Below are positions 1 through 9,384 of a DNA stretch of 64,000 nucleotides, in pieces. The DNA lies in contig NZ_JAPMLP010000001.1 in assembly GCF_026410285.1 (NCBI RefSeq), forward strand, positions 248,001 to 312,000, given 5' to 3'. The DNA is from Sulfitobacter sp. F26169L. Lineage in GTDB: Bacteria > Pseudomonadota > Alphaproteobacteria > Rhodobacterales > Rhodobacteraceae. The translations under genes were made by a program, and so were the position numbers. Numbering within the stretch: the stretch's first letter is position 1; every line of letters begins with the position of its first letter. Below the pieces are notes generated by a model. It was not told the DNA's origin. It saw nothing but the letters and a program-made list of their open reading frames with translations, and made no database searches.

Positions 1-1
1 A

Positions 2-358
2 CGCTCCGGTCGTGTTCGCGCAATTGATGTGGCTACGGACGGGCAAGAGGCGCTGGATATCTTGCATGCAGATCTGGCTGCAGGGCGTCCTCTGCCTGAA
101 CTCATATTTTTGGATATCAATATGCCTGGGATGGGCGGGTTTGAATTTCTGGAGCATTACGCAAAGCTGCAGATCAATAGCGACGCGCAACTTATCATCG
201 TGATGCTGTCAACCTCCTTGCTGGAGGCTGACCACCGGCGTGCCGAGGCTGATCCGAACGTACACTGCTTTTGCGATAAACCCCTGCGTCTGGAAAAGTT
301 GCTCGAATTGGTAGAGGAATTTCAGAAGCGGGATGATGGCCACCGCTCAGTTGCATGA
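2..358 (+). CDS. Response regulator receiver domain protein (5' partial)
   Basis: This is a CheY-like receiver domain whose first residues lie before the window; the open frame already runs at base 2, so the ATG at 29 is probably internal. The visible 118 residues contain the phosphoacceptor block LDINMPGMGG, where the Asp is the expected phosphorylation site, then a beta-4 strand ending in a Thr/Ser-rich stretch, and the conserved Lys of the DKPL block near the end. The protein stops soon after the receiver fold, so it has no output domain and probably acts through a partner, as single-domain regulators do. The partner kinase is not in the window. The family call is firm; the pathway cannot be told. 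Confidence 0.9.
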   Translation, partial: RSGRVRAIDVATDGQEALDILHADLAAGRPLPELIFLDINMPGMGGFEFLEHYAKLQINSDAQLIIVMLSTSLLEADHRRAEADPNVHCFCDKPLRLEKLLELVEEFQKRDDGHRSVA

Positions 359-367
359 GGCGTCCTT

Positions 368-1033
368 CTATTGCGGGTGGGGGGCCTCTCCGAAAATTCC
401 GGCAAAGCTTTGCAGCAGCGCGGTATCGGCATCCTCCATTGTAACTGGCAAGCCCAGATCAACCAGACTGGTTACGCCGAATTCCGATATACCACACGGC
501 ACGATGCCTTCGAAATGCGACAGGTCAGGCTCGACGTTCAGGGATATGCCGTGAAAGCTGACCCATTTTCGCAGGCGAATTCCGATTGCGGCGATTTTGT
601 CTTCGGCCGGCTGGCCTGTGATCGTCGGGGGCTTTTCCGGTCGGGTAACCCATACACCGACACGGCCTTCGCGAATATCGGCGGTAATATTGAATTGCGC
701 TAAGCTGGCAATCACCCAAGCTTCTAGTTGCTGCACAAACTGACGCACGTCGCGTCCACGTGCGCCGACATCCAGCAACACATAGGCCACCCGCTGTCCC
801 GGGCCGTGATAAGTATATTGTCCGCCCCTTTTGGTTGGAAAGACATCAAACCTCTCCGGCTCCCTTAGATCGTTCGGCTTTGCGGACGTGCCGGCAGTGT
901 ATAGCGGCGGATGTTCTACCAGCCAGATACATTCCGGCGCGGATCCGTCCAGAATAGCGGCCACACGGGCCTCCATCCATGCTTCAGCTTCCCGAAAGCC
1001 GGTCAGTCCGGATGAGGTAATCCATTCAATCAT
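368..1033 (-). CDS. lipB: Octanoyl-[acyl-carrier-protein]:protein N-octanoyltransferase LipB
   Basis: LipB moves octanoate from acyl-carrier protein to lipoyl domains of 2-oxoacid dehydrogenases and the glycine cleavage H protein, the first step of lipoate synthesis, in the cytoplasm. The 221-residue length is normal for the family. The signature [12 protein letters not shown] lies at residues 69-80, the catalytic Lys in the KIAAIGIR block near residue 146 and the catalytic Cys in GIVPCGI near residue 180. It is convergent with the response regulator, whose stop lies only about 10 bases from the lipB stop. The usual partner lipA is not in the window. Start and end are both well supported. Confidence 0.96.
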   Translation of the reverse strand: MIEWITSSGLTGFREAEAWMEARVAAILDGSAPECIWLVEHPPLYTAGTSAKPNDLREPERFDVFPTKRGGQYTYHGPGQRVAYVLLDVGARGRDVRQFVQQLEAWVIASLAQFNITADIREGRVGVWVTRPEKPPTITGQPAEDKIAAIGIRLRKWVSFHGISLNVEPDLSHFEGIVPCGISEFGVTSLVDLGLPVTMEDADTALLQSFAGIFGEAPHPQ

Positions 1034-1061
1034 ACGATCTGTCTAATTGGGTTCTGCAATC

Positions 1062-1736
1062 TTAACCAGCGGATGTTTGCGAGCGCTCTGCAAGAATTTT
1101 TTCCAACATTTGCGCATAGCCCTGCACACCTTGCGCCCCGCTCAGCAGATATTTGCCTTCAAATACCATCGCCGGAACACTGGATATACCATGTCCGGTC
1201 CAGAATTTTTGACGCTCTCGGGTCTGTTGGGCATGGGTTTCTTGTTGCAGAACTTCGCGCGCTTCATCTGCATCAAGACCAACGCTGACGGCAATATCAA
1301 CAAGTGTATCATGCTGGGAAACGTCACGCTTTTGAGTGAAATGCGCGTCAAAAAGTGCAAGTTTCAGAGGGTGTTGCAGATTCTTGCTCTGCGCCCAGTC
1401 AAGCAGTTGATGGGCAGCAAAAGTATTGACGATACGGCTGTCTTCTTCAAAGCGGAAATCAATACCCAGATCCGCACCCAAATTCTTCATTTGCGCTCGG
1501 TTCTGCGCGCTCTGTTCTGGCGTGGCACCGTATTTTTCCGTGATGTGTTCGCCCAAATTTTGCCCTTCAGGCGGCATAGCGGGGTTCAGTTCAAAGGGGT
1601 GCCACCTGATATATGCTCCTGCGCCTGTTGTGCCGAGCGCCTGTTCCAGTTGACGAAAGCCTATAATACACCACGGGCACATGACATCCGATACGATATC
1701 AATCTGGATCGGCGCGAATTGGTCTGAATCTGCCAT
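1062..1736 (-). CDS. DsbA family oxidoreductase, FrnE type
   Basis: A 224-residue thioredoxin-fold protein of the FrnE/2-hydroxychromene-2-carboxylate isomerase-like DsbA subgroup. The redox motif CPWC is at residues 20-23, directly after the first beta strand, and a likely cis-Pro loop (SSVPAM) lies near residue 185, with the helical insertion typical of DsbA folds between them. No signal peptide is visible, which fits cytoplasmic FrnE proteins involved in stress-related disulfide exchange rather than periplasmic DsbA. It lies 28 bases upstream of lipB on the same strand and could be co-transcribed with it. Substrates cannot be inferred. Confidence 0.9.
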   Translation of the reverse strand: MADSDQFAPIQIDIVSDVMCPWCIIGFRQLEQALGTTGAGAYIRWHPFELNPAMPPEGQNLGEHITEKYGATPEQSAQNRAQMKNLGADLGIDFRFEEDSRIVNTFAAHQLLDWAQSKNLQHPLKLALFDAHFTQKRDVSQHDTLVDIAVSVGLDADEAREVLQQETHAQQTRERQKFWTGHGISSVPAMVFEGKYLLSGAQGVQGYAQMLEKILAERSQTSAG

Positions 1737-1931
1737 GAAGTTTGCTCCTACGTCCTTGCGTTAAAATTAAAATCGGGTTTCTGGCGTCGTTTTACAAGGC
1801 AAACGGCCACACCCATAAGAACGTCAACGGGAATCTGGACCGATCGAAGCATTATTCAGCCTCTCGTGCTGCAATTTGTCTCTTGAGGTATTCCGCAACC
1901 CGCGCTATTGCACCTCCACCATCCATGGCGT

Positions 1932-2017
1932 GCGGTCGTGGCGGAATGGTAGACGCGCAGCGTTGAGGTCGCTGTGGGGTAACACCCGTGAGAGTTCGAG
2001 TCTCTCCGACCGCACCA
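1932..2017 (+). tRNA. tRNA-Leu (anticodon GAG)
   Basis: The 86-base sequence folds as a class II tRNA. The acceptor arm GCGGTCG pairs with CGACCGC, the anticodon stem CAGCG/CGCTG encloses the loop TTGAGGT with anticodon GAG at 1965-1967, a long variable arm GGGGTAACACCC follows, and the T arm contains GTTCGAGTC. The 3' CCA is encoded (2015-2017). GAG reads CUC and CUU leucine codons. The tRNA marks the left edge of a stretch with accessory character. Confidence 0.97.
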
Positions 2018-3218
2018 TATATACCCCTGAGATTTCAGATTTTTCTGATATACCATGGCGATGACGTCTTCCCCGAGACACATTTCGGGACACTTCGGGG
2101 ACATAAGCAACAGCCGTGATGATCAGACACAACCACATTGACGAGCTATCTGGAGGTCCGTAACGATTCCGCCGCCTCTATCCCAAGGCGGTCGCAAAGG
2201 CGCTAGGAATTTTTTTGTTCAGGTGCCGATGACCGCGCGCGAAAGTGCTGTTCTGGTCGTTGATTTCGGAAAAATTTTTAGAAAGTCGCAAGACGGCATC
2301 GGGCGGGGTTTTCTCAGAGGGCGTTGACGAGAGGTTCTTGCAGATGATCTGCACCGTTGAAGAGCAGACCGTATGCTTTTCAGAGCCGTCGCTGCGCCAT
2401 AATCGGAAGAACCATCAGTGAGCCTTCTAGACGGTAAAGAGATGTAGGTTAGGGCGGCCATGAATTTTGCGAAAGGGCTCGATCAAAGAAACCGTTTAGC
2501 TGGGCTGTCGGCCATAGAGCGCGCGTTAGGGCCGTGGACAAACGTCCGCTGGTGGTTCAAGAGGGAGCGCTCGCGCACGCGCAGGAACCACATGCTGCAA
2601 GCGGTTGTCTCCAGCATCAGTGCGCCGGGAAATGGACATGATATCAGCTATGACGAAGCGGGCGATCACTGGATTTGACGCGAGAGGGCAGGTGATAAAT
2701 CAAATTAAAGGCTTGTCAGTCGACGCTGTAGGTAAAGTGCCGCAGACGGAGCGGGAACGGCGCGACCTTTTGCCCGCGTCGGTTTTATCTGAAATGCGTA
2801 AACGATCAAATGAGAAGGTTAAGGCCCCCTGAACTTGGTCTGATATGGCGCGTACTTGAAAGAACGGGGTGTCGCGGCCTGGTGTGCCTCAGCGCCACGA
2901 AAACCGCATCTTAGGCCATGCAATGGGCGGACTTGGTGTTTGGCGGAAACAGTGGTGCAGAGGCGCGATTGAAGACGGTATACGAGGCAATGGAGAGGGC
3001 ACTCGGAGGGACGCCTTGAGGGGTTTCGGATGGATTTTAGGCGAATTTCCCGATTGAGTGTATTTCCCGGTCGAATTGACAACTTGCGCGGTCCCAAATG
3101 CTGGCTGGACTGCGTGTCTAACAAGGCTTTCGTGTCATCATTGCCGGTACATTGACAGAATGTCTGATCCGCCAATAAAAAATCGCGAGAGGATCAGTTA
3201 AAGCACCTTAACTCGGGA
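2018..3218. other. Gene-poor degenerate region downstream of tRNA-Leu
   Basis: About 1.2 kb without a convincing gene. Only short open frames of 60-120 codons occur on both strands; none has a recognisable motif, a good ribosome site or a family-like composition. Several look like broken coding sequence, with runs of plausible protein interrupted by stops and frame changes. One at 2138-2206 resembles the N-terminus of a tyrosine recombinase and is listed separately. The 3' end of the tRNA does not appear to be repeated in this stretch, so no attachment-site pair was found by eye. Confidence 0.6.
2138..2212 (+). pseudogene. Possible relic of a tyrosine recombinase N-terminus
   Basis: From TTG 2138 the frame reads LTSYLEVRND and then loses sense. 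Near base 2164 a different frame takes over with RFRRLYPKAVAKALG. Joined, the two pieces match the general start of many alphaproteobacterial tRNA-linked integrases, which carry a YL..R..Y.FRR..P pattern. No catalytic Arg, His or Tyr region was found downstream, so at most a fragment remains. The position, 120 bases after a tRNA, fits an integrase scar. This call rests on a short motif-level resemblance and could be chance. Confidence 0.3.
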
Positions 3219-5120
3219 TTAACCAAGCAAATCAAACAGATCACTTGCTCCTGCAAACTGGATGTTGATCTGATCTTGACCGCTGCCATCTACAAGCGCC
3301 CAGATGATCTGGCCTGTCGGTTGATAAACCACAAACGCTTCTTCGACGGCATCATCGCCTGAACGCTCTCCGTTCGCAGCCTCTGTGTGGGCGGTGCGGA
3401 CCACAAACTGGTCTACGGTTGCATCAGGATTGCCGAACAAAAGGACGTCACCCTCTGCCGTGTCAAAATCCTGCAACCAGTCGGACCCATGGCCTTGGGT
3501 GCCGTTGTGAAAGAATTTGTCAGCGCCTGCGCCTCCGTTCACGAGGTCATACCCGAAGCCACCATTCAGGAAGTCATCACCGTCACCGCCGAAGATCATA
3601 TCCGCCAAAGCGCCACCGTTGATTGTGTCGTTTCCATTCTGTCCATGCAGTTCATCCGCGCCAAAGCCGCCTGCAATCTGGTCATCACCGTCCATGCCGA
3701 ACACCAGATCGTTCCCGTACCCTGCAAACACGGTATCGTCACCAGCACCGGCATAGATGACATCGCGCAAGTCAGCGGGACCGCCACCGCCATAAATAAG
3801 ATTGTCACCGTCACCCCCGTTAAGGGTGTCAGCGCCGTTGCCGCCGTTCAGCGTGTCGTCACCATCCCGCGCAAGAAGGCGGTCATTTCCGGCCAAGCCA
3901 TTAAGAACATCGCCGCCATCCATGCCTGTCAAAACGTCATCACCGTCCGTGCCCTCGAAGGTCAGTGTGTACTGAATGGTTTGAAGGGTTACTTCGGCTC
4001 CTTTAAGCGACGCGATCAGCCGTTGGTTGCCAAGATATGCCATGTTATCTGTAGAAGCGAGAGGGCGAAGCTCTTGTTCTTCGCTGAAATCAATTCCACC
4101 CTTTGCTGTAATATTTCCAGCGCTATCCACAAGAACGCCAGAATAGCCCCAGAAAGTTTCATCTAAAAATAGCGCGCCGGTTTCGGTCGTAAATGCGTGT
4201 TGTTCTTCCCAAAACGTGATGTAGAAGGTGTCTTCGGTTTCAGTGATGTATGTGCCATCCGCATCATAACGGCGAATTTTGCCATCAAAGCCCCAAAGCA
4301 GTAACCCGTCGTCAGTCAGGCGTGTCACCCGAGGTACATCGCCTTGGATATGGTCGTCGTCGTTCAACTGCTCGTCGACGAGTAAATTACCCACGACAGA
4401 ACCGTCGGAATCGACTATCTGTACCCGAGTATGTGTTGCGACTTCACCAAAAGGAAGCTGCAACTCCTCGTCCCAGCTAACAGCGTATTGCCCGTGACCG
4501 ATGGATTCGACCAATAGGTCAGTTATTGGAGCGCTGTTATTTTCTACGTTCGTTGACCTAAGCGGCTTCGGTTCTCCCAATGTTTGCCCATTTTCATCAT
4601 AGACTTGAACGAAGATGGTATATTGGCTTGCGGACTCGGTATGAGTGGTTGCTTCAACATAGACACGAACAAAAGTCCCGTCGGCGTTCGTCGCGACCTT
4701 AGCAGGCTCTCGGGAACTTGCTGCTCCGCCAATGTTGGCAGACATAGTGAAATCTGTCTCGACAATCGGGCCTGCGATGCCTTCGGAATCGTATGACCTC
4801 GTTTGATTTTCAGACCAGAGAACCTGAAAGCCACCGTTCTCTTTCGCCCAGACTTGCGGCGAACTATGTGTTTCACCATCAATACTATCATCCATCCCTG
4901 AACTAATCAGAAACTGCTCTCCAATTTTATTTCCCCCGACAGCCGTGCGCTGTCCGTAGATTTCCTGATGCGACCCCTCTTCATTGAAAGATCGCCACAC
5001 GACGATCAGGTCACCATTCGAGAGGATCGCAAATGAACTTTGATCCTGTGGACCAGTCTCGAAGGTGTTGACTTGAATGGGGTCACCGATCTTATTAAAG
5101 GCGAAAGATGTTGTCGTCAT
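3219..5120 (-). CDS. RTX (hemolysin-type calcium-binding) repeat protein, 633 aa
   Basis: A probable type I-secreted, calcium-binding extracellular protein. Residues 1-380 form a beta-rich region of propeller-like strands (such as GDLIVVWRSF and GGFQVLWSE) of unknown function. From about residue 390 a run of RTX nonapeptides (GGNGADTLN, GGDGDDFLN) continues to about 540, followed by a C-terminal segment of about 90 residues (HGSDWLQDF... GQIIWALVDG) that should carry the secretion signal. No Sec signal peptide is present. The last 190 residues closely match the end of the RTX protein encoded just upstream (5199-9152), so the two are module-sharing paralogues. No type I exporter gene is in the window. 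No enzymatic motif was seen; adhesin or matrix roles are guesses. Confidence 0.88.
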   Translation of the reverse strand: MTTTSFAFNKIGDPIQVNTFETGPQDQSSFAILSNGDLIVVWRSFNEEGSHQEIYGQRTAVGGNKIGEQFLISSGMDDSIDGETHSSPQVWAKENGGFQVLWSENQTRSYDSEGIAGPIVETDFTMSANIGGAASSREPAKVATNADGTFVRVYVEATTHTESASQYTIFVQVYDENGQTLGEPKPLRSTNVENNSAPITDLLVESIGHGQYAVSWDEELQLPFGEVATHTRVQIVDSDGSVVGNLLVDEQLNDDDHIQGDVPRVTRLTDDGLLLWGFDGKIRRYDADGTYITETEDTFYITFWEEQHAFTTETGALFLDETFWGYSGVLVDSAGNITAKGGIDFSEEQELRPLASTDNMAYLGNQRLIASLKGAEVTLQTIQYTLTFEGTDGDDVLTGMDGGDVLNGLAGNDRLLARDGDDTLNGGNGADTLNGGDGDNLIYGGGGPADLRDVIYAGAGDDTVFAGYGNDLVFGMDGDDQIAGGFGADELHGQNGNDTINGGALADMIFGGDGDDFLNGGFGYDLVNGGAGADKFFHNGTQGHGSDWLQDFDTAEGDVLLFGNPDATVDQFVVRTAHTEAANGERSGDDAVEEAFVVYQPTGQIIWALVDGSGQDQINIQFAGASDLFDLLG

Positions 5121-5198
5121 GTCCGTGTTTATTTCTCGTTAGGCTTGCGTTTTTTGTTAAATCGCCACCGCACCTTTGCGGGCAACTTGGGCTAACCG

Positions 5199-8100
5199 TT
5201 AGAAGGTTAGATCGAAAACATCGCCGCCTATTTGTAGGTTGATCATGTCTTGTTCGGCTCCATCTACCAAGGCCCACAATATCTGCCCTGTTGGTTTGAA
5301 TGTGATAAACGCCTCAGCCGCGGTGGCAGCACCTGCGTTTTGGGTCACAGCGGTGGTCAGGTGGAACTGGTCCGCAGTGACATCATTCCTTCCAAACACC
5401 AGTAGATCACCTTGCGCAGCGCTATAGTCTTGAATCCAGTCAGAGCCGTGGCCCAAAACGCCCAGATGAAAGAAGCTGTCAGCGCCTGTGCCACCATTCA
5501 CACGATCGGCACCAAAGCCGCCGTTGATAAAGTCATCACCCGCATTGCCAAACAGGAAGTCACCGAACGCCGAACCGGTCAATAGATCATCACCGGCGTT
5601 ACCGATCAGTGTATCGGAGCCGAACCCGCCCGCGATAGTGTCATTCCCCTGACCACCGTATACCTTATCATTGCCGTAGCCTGCATTGATGTCGTCATGT
5701 CCAGCGCCGCCTATAATCACATCGCGCAGATCATCTGCAGATGCACCTCCGATGATCGTATCATCGCCGTCACCTCCGTTTAGAATGTCAGCTCCGTCGC
5801 GTCCGTTGAGTAGATCATCGCCCGTTCCACCGATTATCCGGTCATCACCGTGAGAACCAATCAGAATATCATCACCGGCAAACCCTTCTAGCCGTCCCGC
5901 TTCGTCAAGCTTGCCAATATCCGCTAGCTGCGTGAAACTGCTGGGCGCGTATGTCGCGCGATCGTCTGCCGTACCCAATCCGAATGTTGCCGTATCATCT
6001 GTCGGATCTGCATCAAAACCGCCATGTGAAACAGCAGCTGTGATCTCTCCGTATTCATGGGCATCCGGTATCAACAGTGTGATATCAAAGCTGACGCTTT
6101 GCCCCACAGCCAGCTCCGCAATTGCAACACTTCCCACCCCCTCATCAAACAAGGCCGTTCGGCTGTTGGGAGTAAACTCGACCACATCCGCCTCGGGTAT
6201 GGTCAGATCAACAACGATGTCTTTTGCTGAAGCGGTCCCGTCGTTTGTGACGTTGATGGTGTAGTTATGCTGCGCTGTCCGGCTGTTATAACCTTCCAAT
6301 ATGTCGACGGCGACATTGGCATATCCAGCAACATCAACGGCTGTCCCGAATGTCGTGACAGGAGCGATATTGTCGCCGCGCGCCACCGCATACAGGTAGT
6401 ACGTTCCGGGGGCGAAAGCGGTCAGATCAATCTCCTGTGAAATCTCCTGCCCCGTTACCTCGATTGGGGTTTCAGTGATCAATTGACCGTTTTTATTGTC
6501 GGTGTCCGTATCGATATAAAATTCGACTGTTGCGTCCGCATCAGGGCTTTGTACGATGACAGATGCAACCGCCGATGCCGTTTCGTCGGCAATAACTGTT
6601 GTCCAATCCAAAAATTCGGGCAATTTGATGCCGTTGCTTGCTTCATAGGTCACCTCGCCGTAATCCGCATCGCCAGCAACTTCGATATCCCAAATGCCCG
6701 ACGCAGGTGTTGCCACGGCAACCGAACGGCTAAAGCCGGATGACAGATCCTCAACGATCTCAATATCGTCCCGTAATTCAATGTCAGCCTCGGTTAAACG
6801 ATCGCCGTCTGGCGTGATAACAATCAGCGCGCCGCTTTCTGTTTCGTTTTCCCAATCGGCCGTCATAATGGCCCATTCCATTGTCGGCTCCAGCTGCCAG
6901 CTGCCAATCAGCGGAATCTCATCTTTACCAATCCAGCTGAACTCATAGGCACCGTTGATTTCAAAACCGTAAGCGGCTTCGGTGTTGAACACGTCGAACT
7001 TCGTCCAGATTTTCAGGTGATCGTTTCGGGGGAGCATGTCAGAAATGATCTGAAGCTCAAGACCTGCTGCAAACAGCTCTTTACCGCCGATTACGGCTAA
7101 TGATTTCGGGGCCACAAATCGGCCTTCACCATTCACAAGAAACTTTGATGCGCCATTATTCGCCGTCGAGAACTCCATCGAACCCGCGCCTTGAAAGGTT
7201 TCGTAGAGGCTTTTGAACTCTACTTCAAACTTGGTCGTCCCGTCGTCTTTGTGCGTTCCACTTCCTTCGACTTCAAACAGCTTGGTGTCCAGAAATGCGT
7301 CCAGATCCAGCCCCAACCGTTTTTCGACCATCTCTGCGGCATCGCTAAGAACATTTGCGCTCTTTGAGAACCAGTCCTTTGCCTTGGATTCCGCCTTGAT
7401 CGACAGCTTGGTTTCTTCCTTGGTGTTCTCGACTCCTATGGATGCTGTGACAAATTTGGTGGCGGGAGAACCCCAATATCCACCCACTTCGCCTTCGACG
7501 ACCAAGCCGTCTTTGGTAGAACCGTCGATATCATCAACCCCCAGAGAACCCGAGTTGAAATAAAGGCCTGTCGGCCCAAGCGGTACATCCAGATTGTCAA
7601 AGCCGATTTTCAGCTTGTCCAATGCAAAGGGTGACCATTCAAATCCGACCTCGGTTGAAAGGGTGCTTTTCAGAAACGGTATGCGGACCTCTGTACTGCC
7701 TACAAAAACATCGTTCCAGGTATCAATCTCGGCTGTGAACTCGCGCAGGCCCAGACTGTCCTGGGCGCTGATTGTGGAACCGTACTTGGGATTGAAGCGA
7801 TAGCTCCCTTCCATCGAAATATCATAATCTCGCTCGCCGTCACCATCCACATCACCGATGCGGATATAGCGGCCGCCGGGCTCGAACAGGTTGCTGAACA
7901 CGGATCCCGGTCCGGCCAGATCAACCTCGAATACATGCCGGCCACTGCCAAATTCAACCTTCGCTTCGCCAGACAGGAACAGGCTGTTGTAATATTCCGA
8001 ATAGCTCATCGAAAGCTGGTCCAGATCAATGGACACGTTGCGCCCGCCGAACGGAAGTGTGAATGTCTTTTTGGTCAGGTCGATCGAAGACGAGCCGAGA

Positions 8101-9152
8101 TTTGCAATGCCAAAAGACACGCCGGATTGGTCAAATGTACCCGTTATCCCCTTGTCACCAAATCCGAAATTCTGGTTGGCATCCACCAGCATATTGCCCA
8201 GCGATTTGACGGCATTTGTTTGCAGCCGGATTTCAGCAACTGCAAAATCATCAACCAATGCAGGCTGAAACATCTTTGCAGAGGTTGATTTTTCGGTCAG
8301 CTTTGTTGTTTCCAGCGTGCCAAGATCCAGATCAAAATCACCCGCGAACAATGCATCTTCGGTGCCCGAGACCTCGGCGTAGACGTCAGCGTATTTAACG
8401 TGAAGTCCCGAACTATCTATGGTGATTTCATCGGCATTTTCAATGCGTAAAAGGCGTTCTACGCCATTGGCGTGGCCTAGATACACAGGGCCGCTAGCGG
8501 GGGCGAGCGTGTATGTTTCAACGCCATCAACCATCGATACAGCCCACGTGCCTTGGGTCGTGATCAGCAGATCCCCTGTCTCTGGTAAGGGAGGTAAAAT
8601 TTCCCAAAAAATACCAGTGCCCACGCTGTTTCCGTTGTTATCATCAACAGAGAACGATGCGGCATATGTGCCAACTTCTTCGGTAATACTGCCGGTGATC
8701 CGCCCTGATTGCGGGTCGACCGACAGACCGCCAGGCAAGTCAAAGTTAAAGCTGAGTGCGTCACCGTCGGGGTCAATATACAAATCTGACAGCGCCAGAT
8801 CGATTTTCGTTCCCTGCGGTGTAGCAAAATCTGATCCGCCGCCAAACATCCCACCCGTGGATTTCCCGTAACGGCCATCATACACCCATTCAGGTGCTTG
8901 GTTGTCGGGGTCAAAGCGGCCAATGGACTGGCCGCCGCCTGTACCGCCACCCCCGACATCTCCACCTCCTCCTACGCCGGGTCCCGCCACGCCGCCAGGT
9001 CCGCTCGCGGCCGGATCACCGACCGTAGCGCCACCAATCACTTCAACACCCGATTCTTCGTCGCCCTCACCGATCTGGCCGCCGGTGCTTATACCCGCGC
9101 CCCCTCCGATGCCGTCAGGGTAAATCGGATCAGCATCAAAAGGAGGGGGCAT
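5199..9152 (-). CDS. Large RTX repeat protein, 1317 aa, with cadherin-like and CARDB/DUF11-like domains
   Basis: A predicted secreted surface or matrix protein. Residues 10-85 are a Gly-rich linker with GGGG runs. A dystroglycan/cadherin-like Ig domain follows (about 88-190, with DPDGDALSFNF and LSVDPQSGRITG). A long beta-rich region without recognised domain spans about 190-850. A domain of the CARDB/DUF11 kind (YTINVTNDGTASAKDIVV) lies near 990-1090, then RTX nonapeptides from about 1110 to 1240 and a C-terminal secretion-type tail. The tail and RTX block parallel the downstream 633-aa protein. There is no signal peptide, as expected for type I secretion. Its stop is 78 bases before the start of the second RTX gene, so the two may be co-transcribed. 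The central 650 residues are unrecognised. Confidence 0.88.
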   Translation of the reverse strand: MPPPFDADPIYPDGIGGGAGISTGGQIGEGDEESGVEVIGGATVGDPAASGPGGVAGPGVGGGGDVGGGGTGGGQSIGRFDPDNQAPEWVYDGRYGKSTGGMFGGGSDFATPQGTKIDLALSDLYIDPDGDALSFNFDLPGGLSVDPQSGRITGSITEEVGTYAASFSVDDNNGNSVGTGIFWEILPPLPETGDLLITTQGTWAVSMVDGVETYTLAPASGPVYLGHANGVERLLRIENADEITIDSSGLHVKYADVYAEVSGTEDALFAGDFDLDLGTLETTKLTEKSTSAKMFQPALVDDFAVAEIRLQTNAVKSLGNMLVDANQNFGFGDKGITGTFDQSGVSFGIANLGSSSIDLTKKTFTLPFGGRNVSIDLDQLSMSYSEYYNSLFLSGEAKVEFGSGRHVFEVDLAGPGSVFSNLFEPGGRYIRIGDVDGDGERDYDISMEGSYRFNPKYGSTISAQDSLGLREFTAEIDTWNDVFVGSTEVRIPFLKSTLSTEVGFEWSPFALDKLKIGFDNLDVPLGPTGLYFNSGSLGVDDIDGSTKDGLVVEGEVGGYWGSPATKFVTASIGVENTKEETKLSIKAESKAKDWFSKSANVLSDAAEMVEKRLGLDLDAFLDTKLFEVEGSGTHKDDGTTKFEVEFKSLYETFQGAGSMEFSTANNGASKFLVNGEGRFVAPKSLAVIGGKELFAAGLELQIISDMLPRNDHLKIWTKFDVFNTEAAYGFEINGAYEFSWIGKDEIPLIGSWQLEPTMEWAIMTADWENETESGALIVITPDGDRLTEADIELRDDIEIVEDLSSGFSRSVAVATPASGIWDIEVAGDADYGEVTYEASNGIKLPEFLDWTTVIADETASAVASVIVQSPDADATVEFYIDTDTDNKNGQLITETPIEVTGQEISQEIDLTAFAPGTYYLYAVARGDNIAPVTTFGTAVDVAGYANVAVDILEGYNSRTAQHNYTINVTNDGTASAKDIVVDLTIPEADVVEFTPNSRTALFDEGVGSVAIAELAVGQSVSFDITLLIPDAHEYGEITAAVSHGGFDADPTDDTATFGLGTADDRATYAPSSFTQLADIGKLDEAGRLEGFAGDDILIGSHGDDRIIGGTGDDLLNGRDGADILNGGDGDDTIIGGASADDLRDVIIGGAGHDDINAGYGNDKVYGGQGNDTIAGGFGSDTLIGNAGDDLLTGSAFGDFLFGNAGDDFINGGFGADRVNGGTGADSFFHLGVLGHGSDWIQDYSAAQGDLLVFGRNDVTADQFHLTTAVTQNAGAATAAEAFITFKPTGQILWALVDGAEQDMINLQIGGDVFDLTF

Positions 9153-9384
9153 AGAGAATAACCTTACGTGTTAAGAAAATGATCAAGTTGATGAGAACGT
9201 ATTCAATAAAAATCCATCAACGCAATCTTCCATCCCGCTGCATTTGAACAACATTAATATAGTTACCCAAACGCAACCATCTGCCCTTGGCCTATGGTTC
9301 GCGATCCTGTTGCGATAGGAATTGTGAGTAGTTGCGACATGCGTTTCAACATAGCACCACATCTGTTGAACGCGCGGGGCTACG

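Noticed and set aside
2819-3175. A 118-codon minus-strand open frame between the tRNA and the RTX genes
   Set aside because: Unlikely composition, no motif and no ribosome site. The other strand shows a competing short frame, so neither is convincing.
3387-4166. A 259-codon plus-strand open frame opposite the RTX repeats
   Set aside because: It lies antisense to the periodic RTX repeat and its regular ITV-rich pattern is the shadow of that repeat. No ribosome site or family match.
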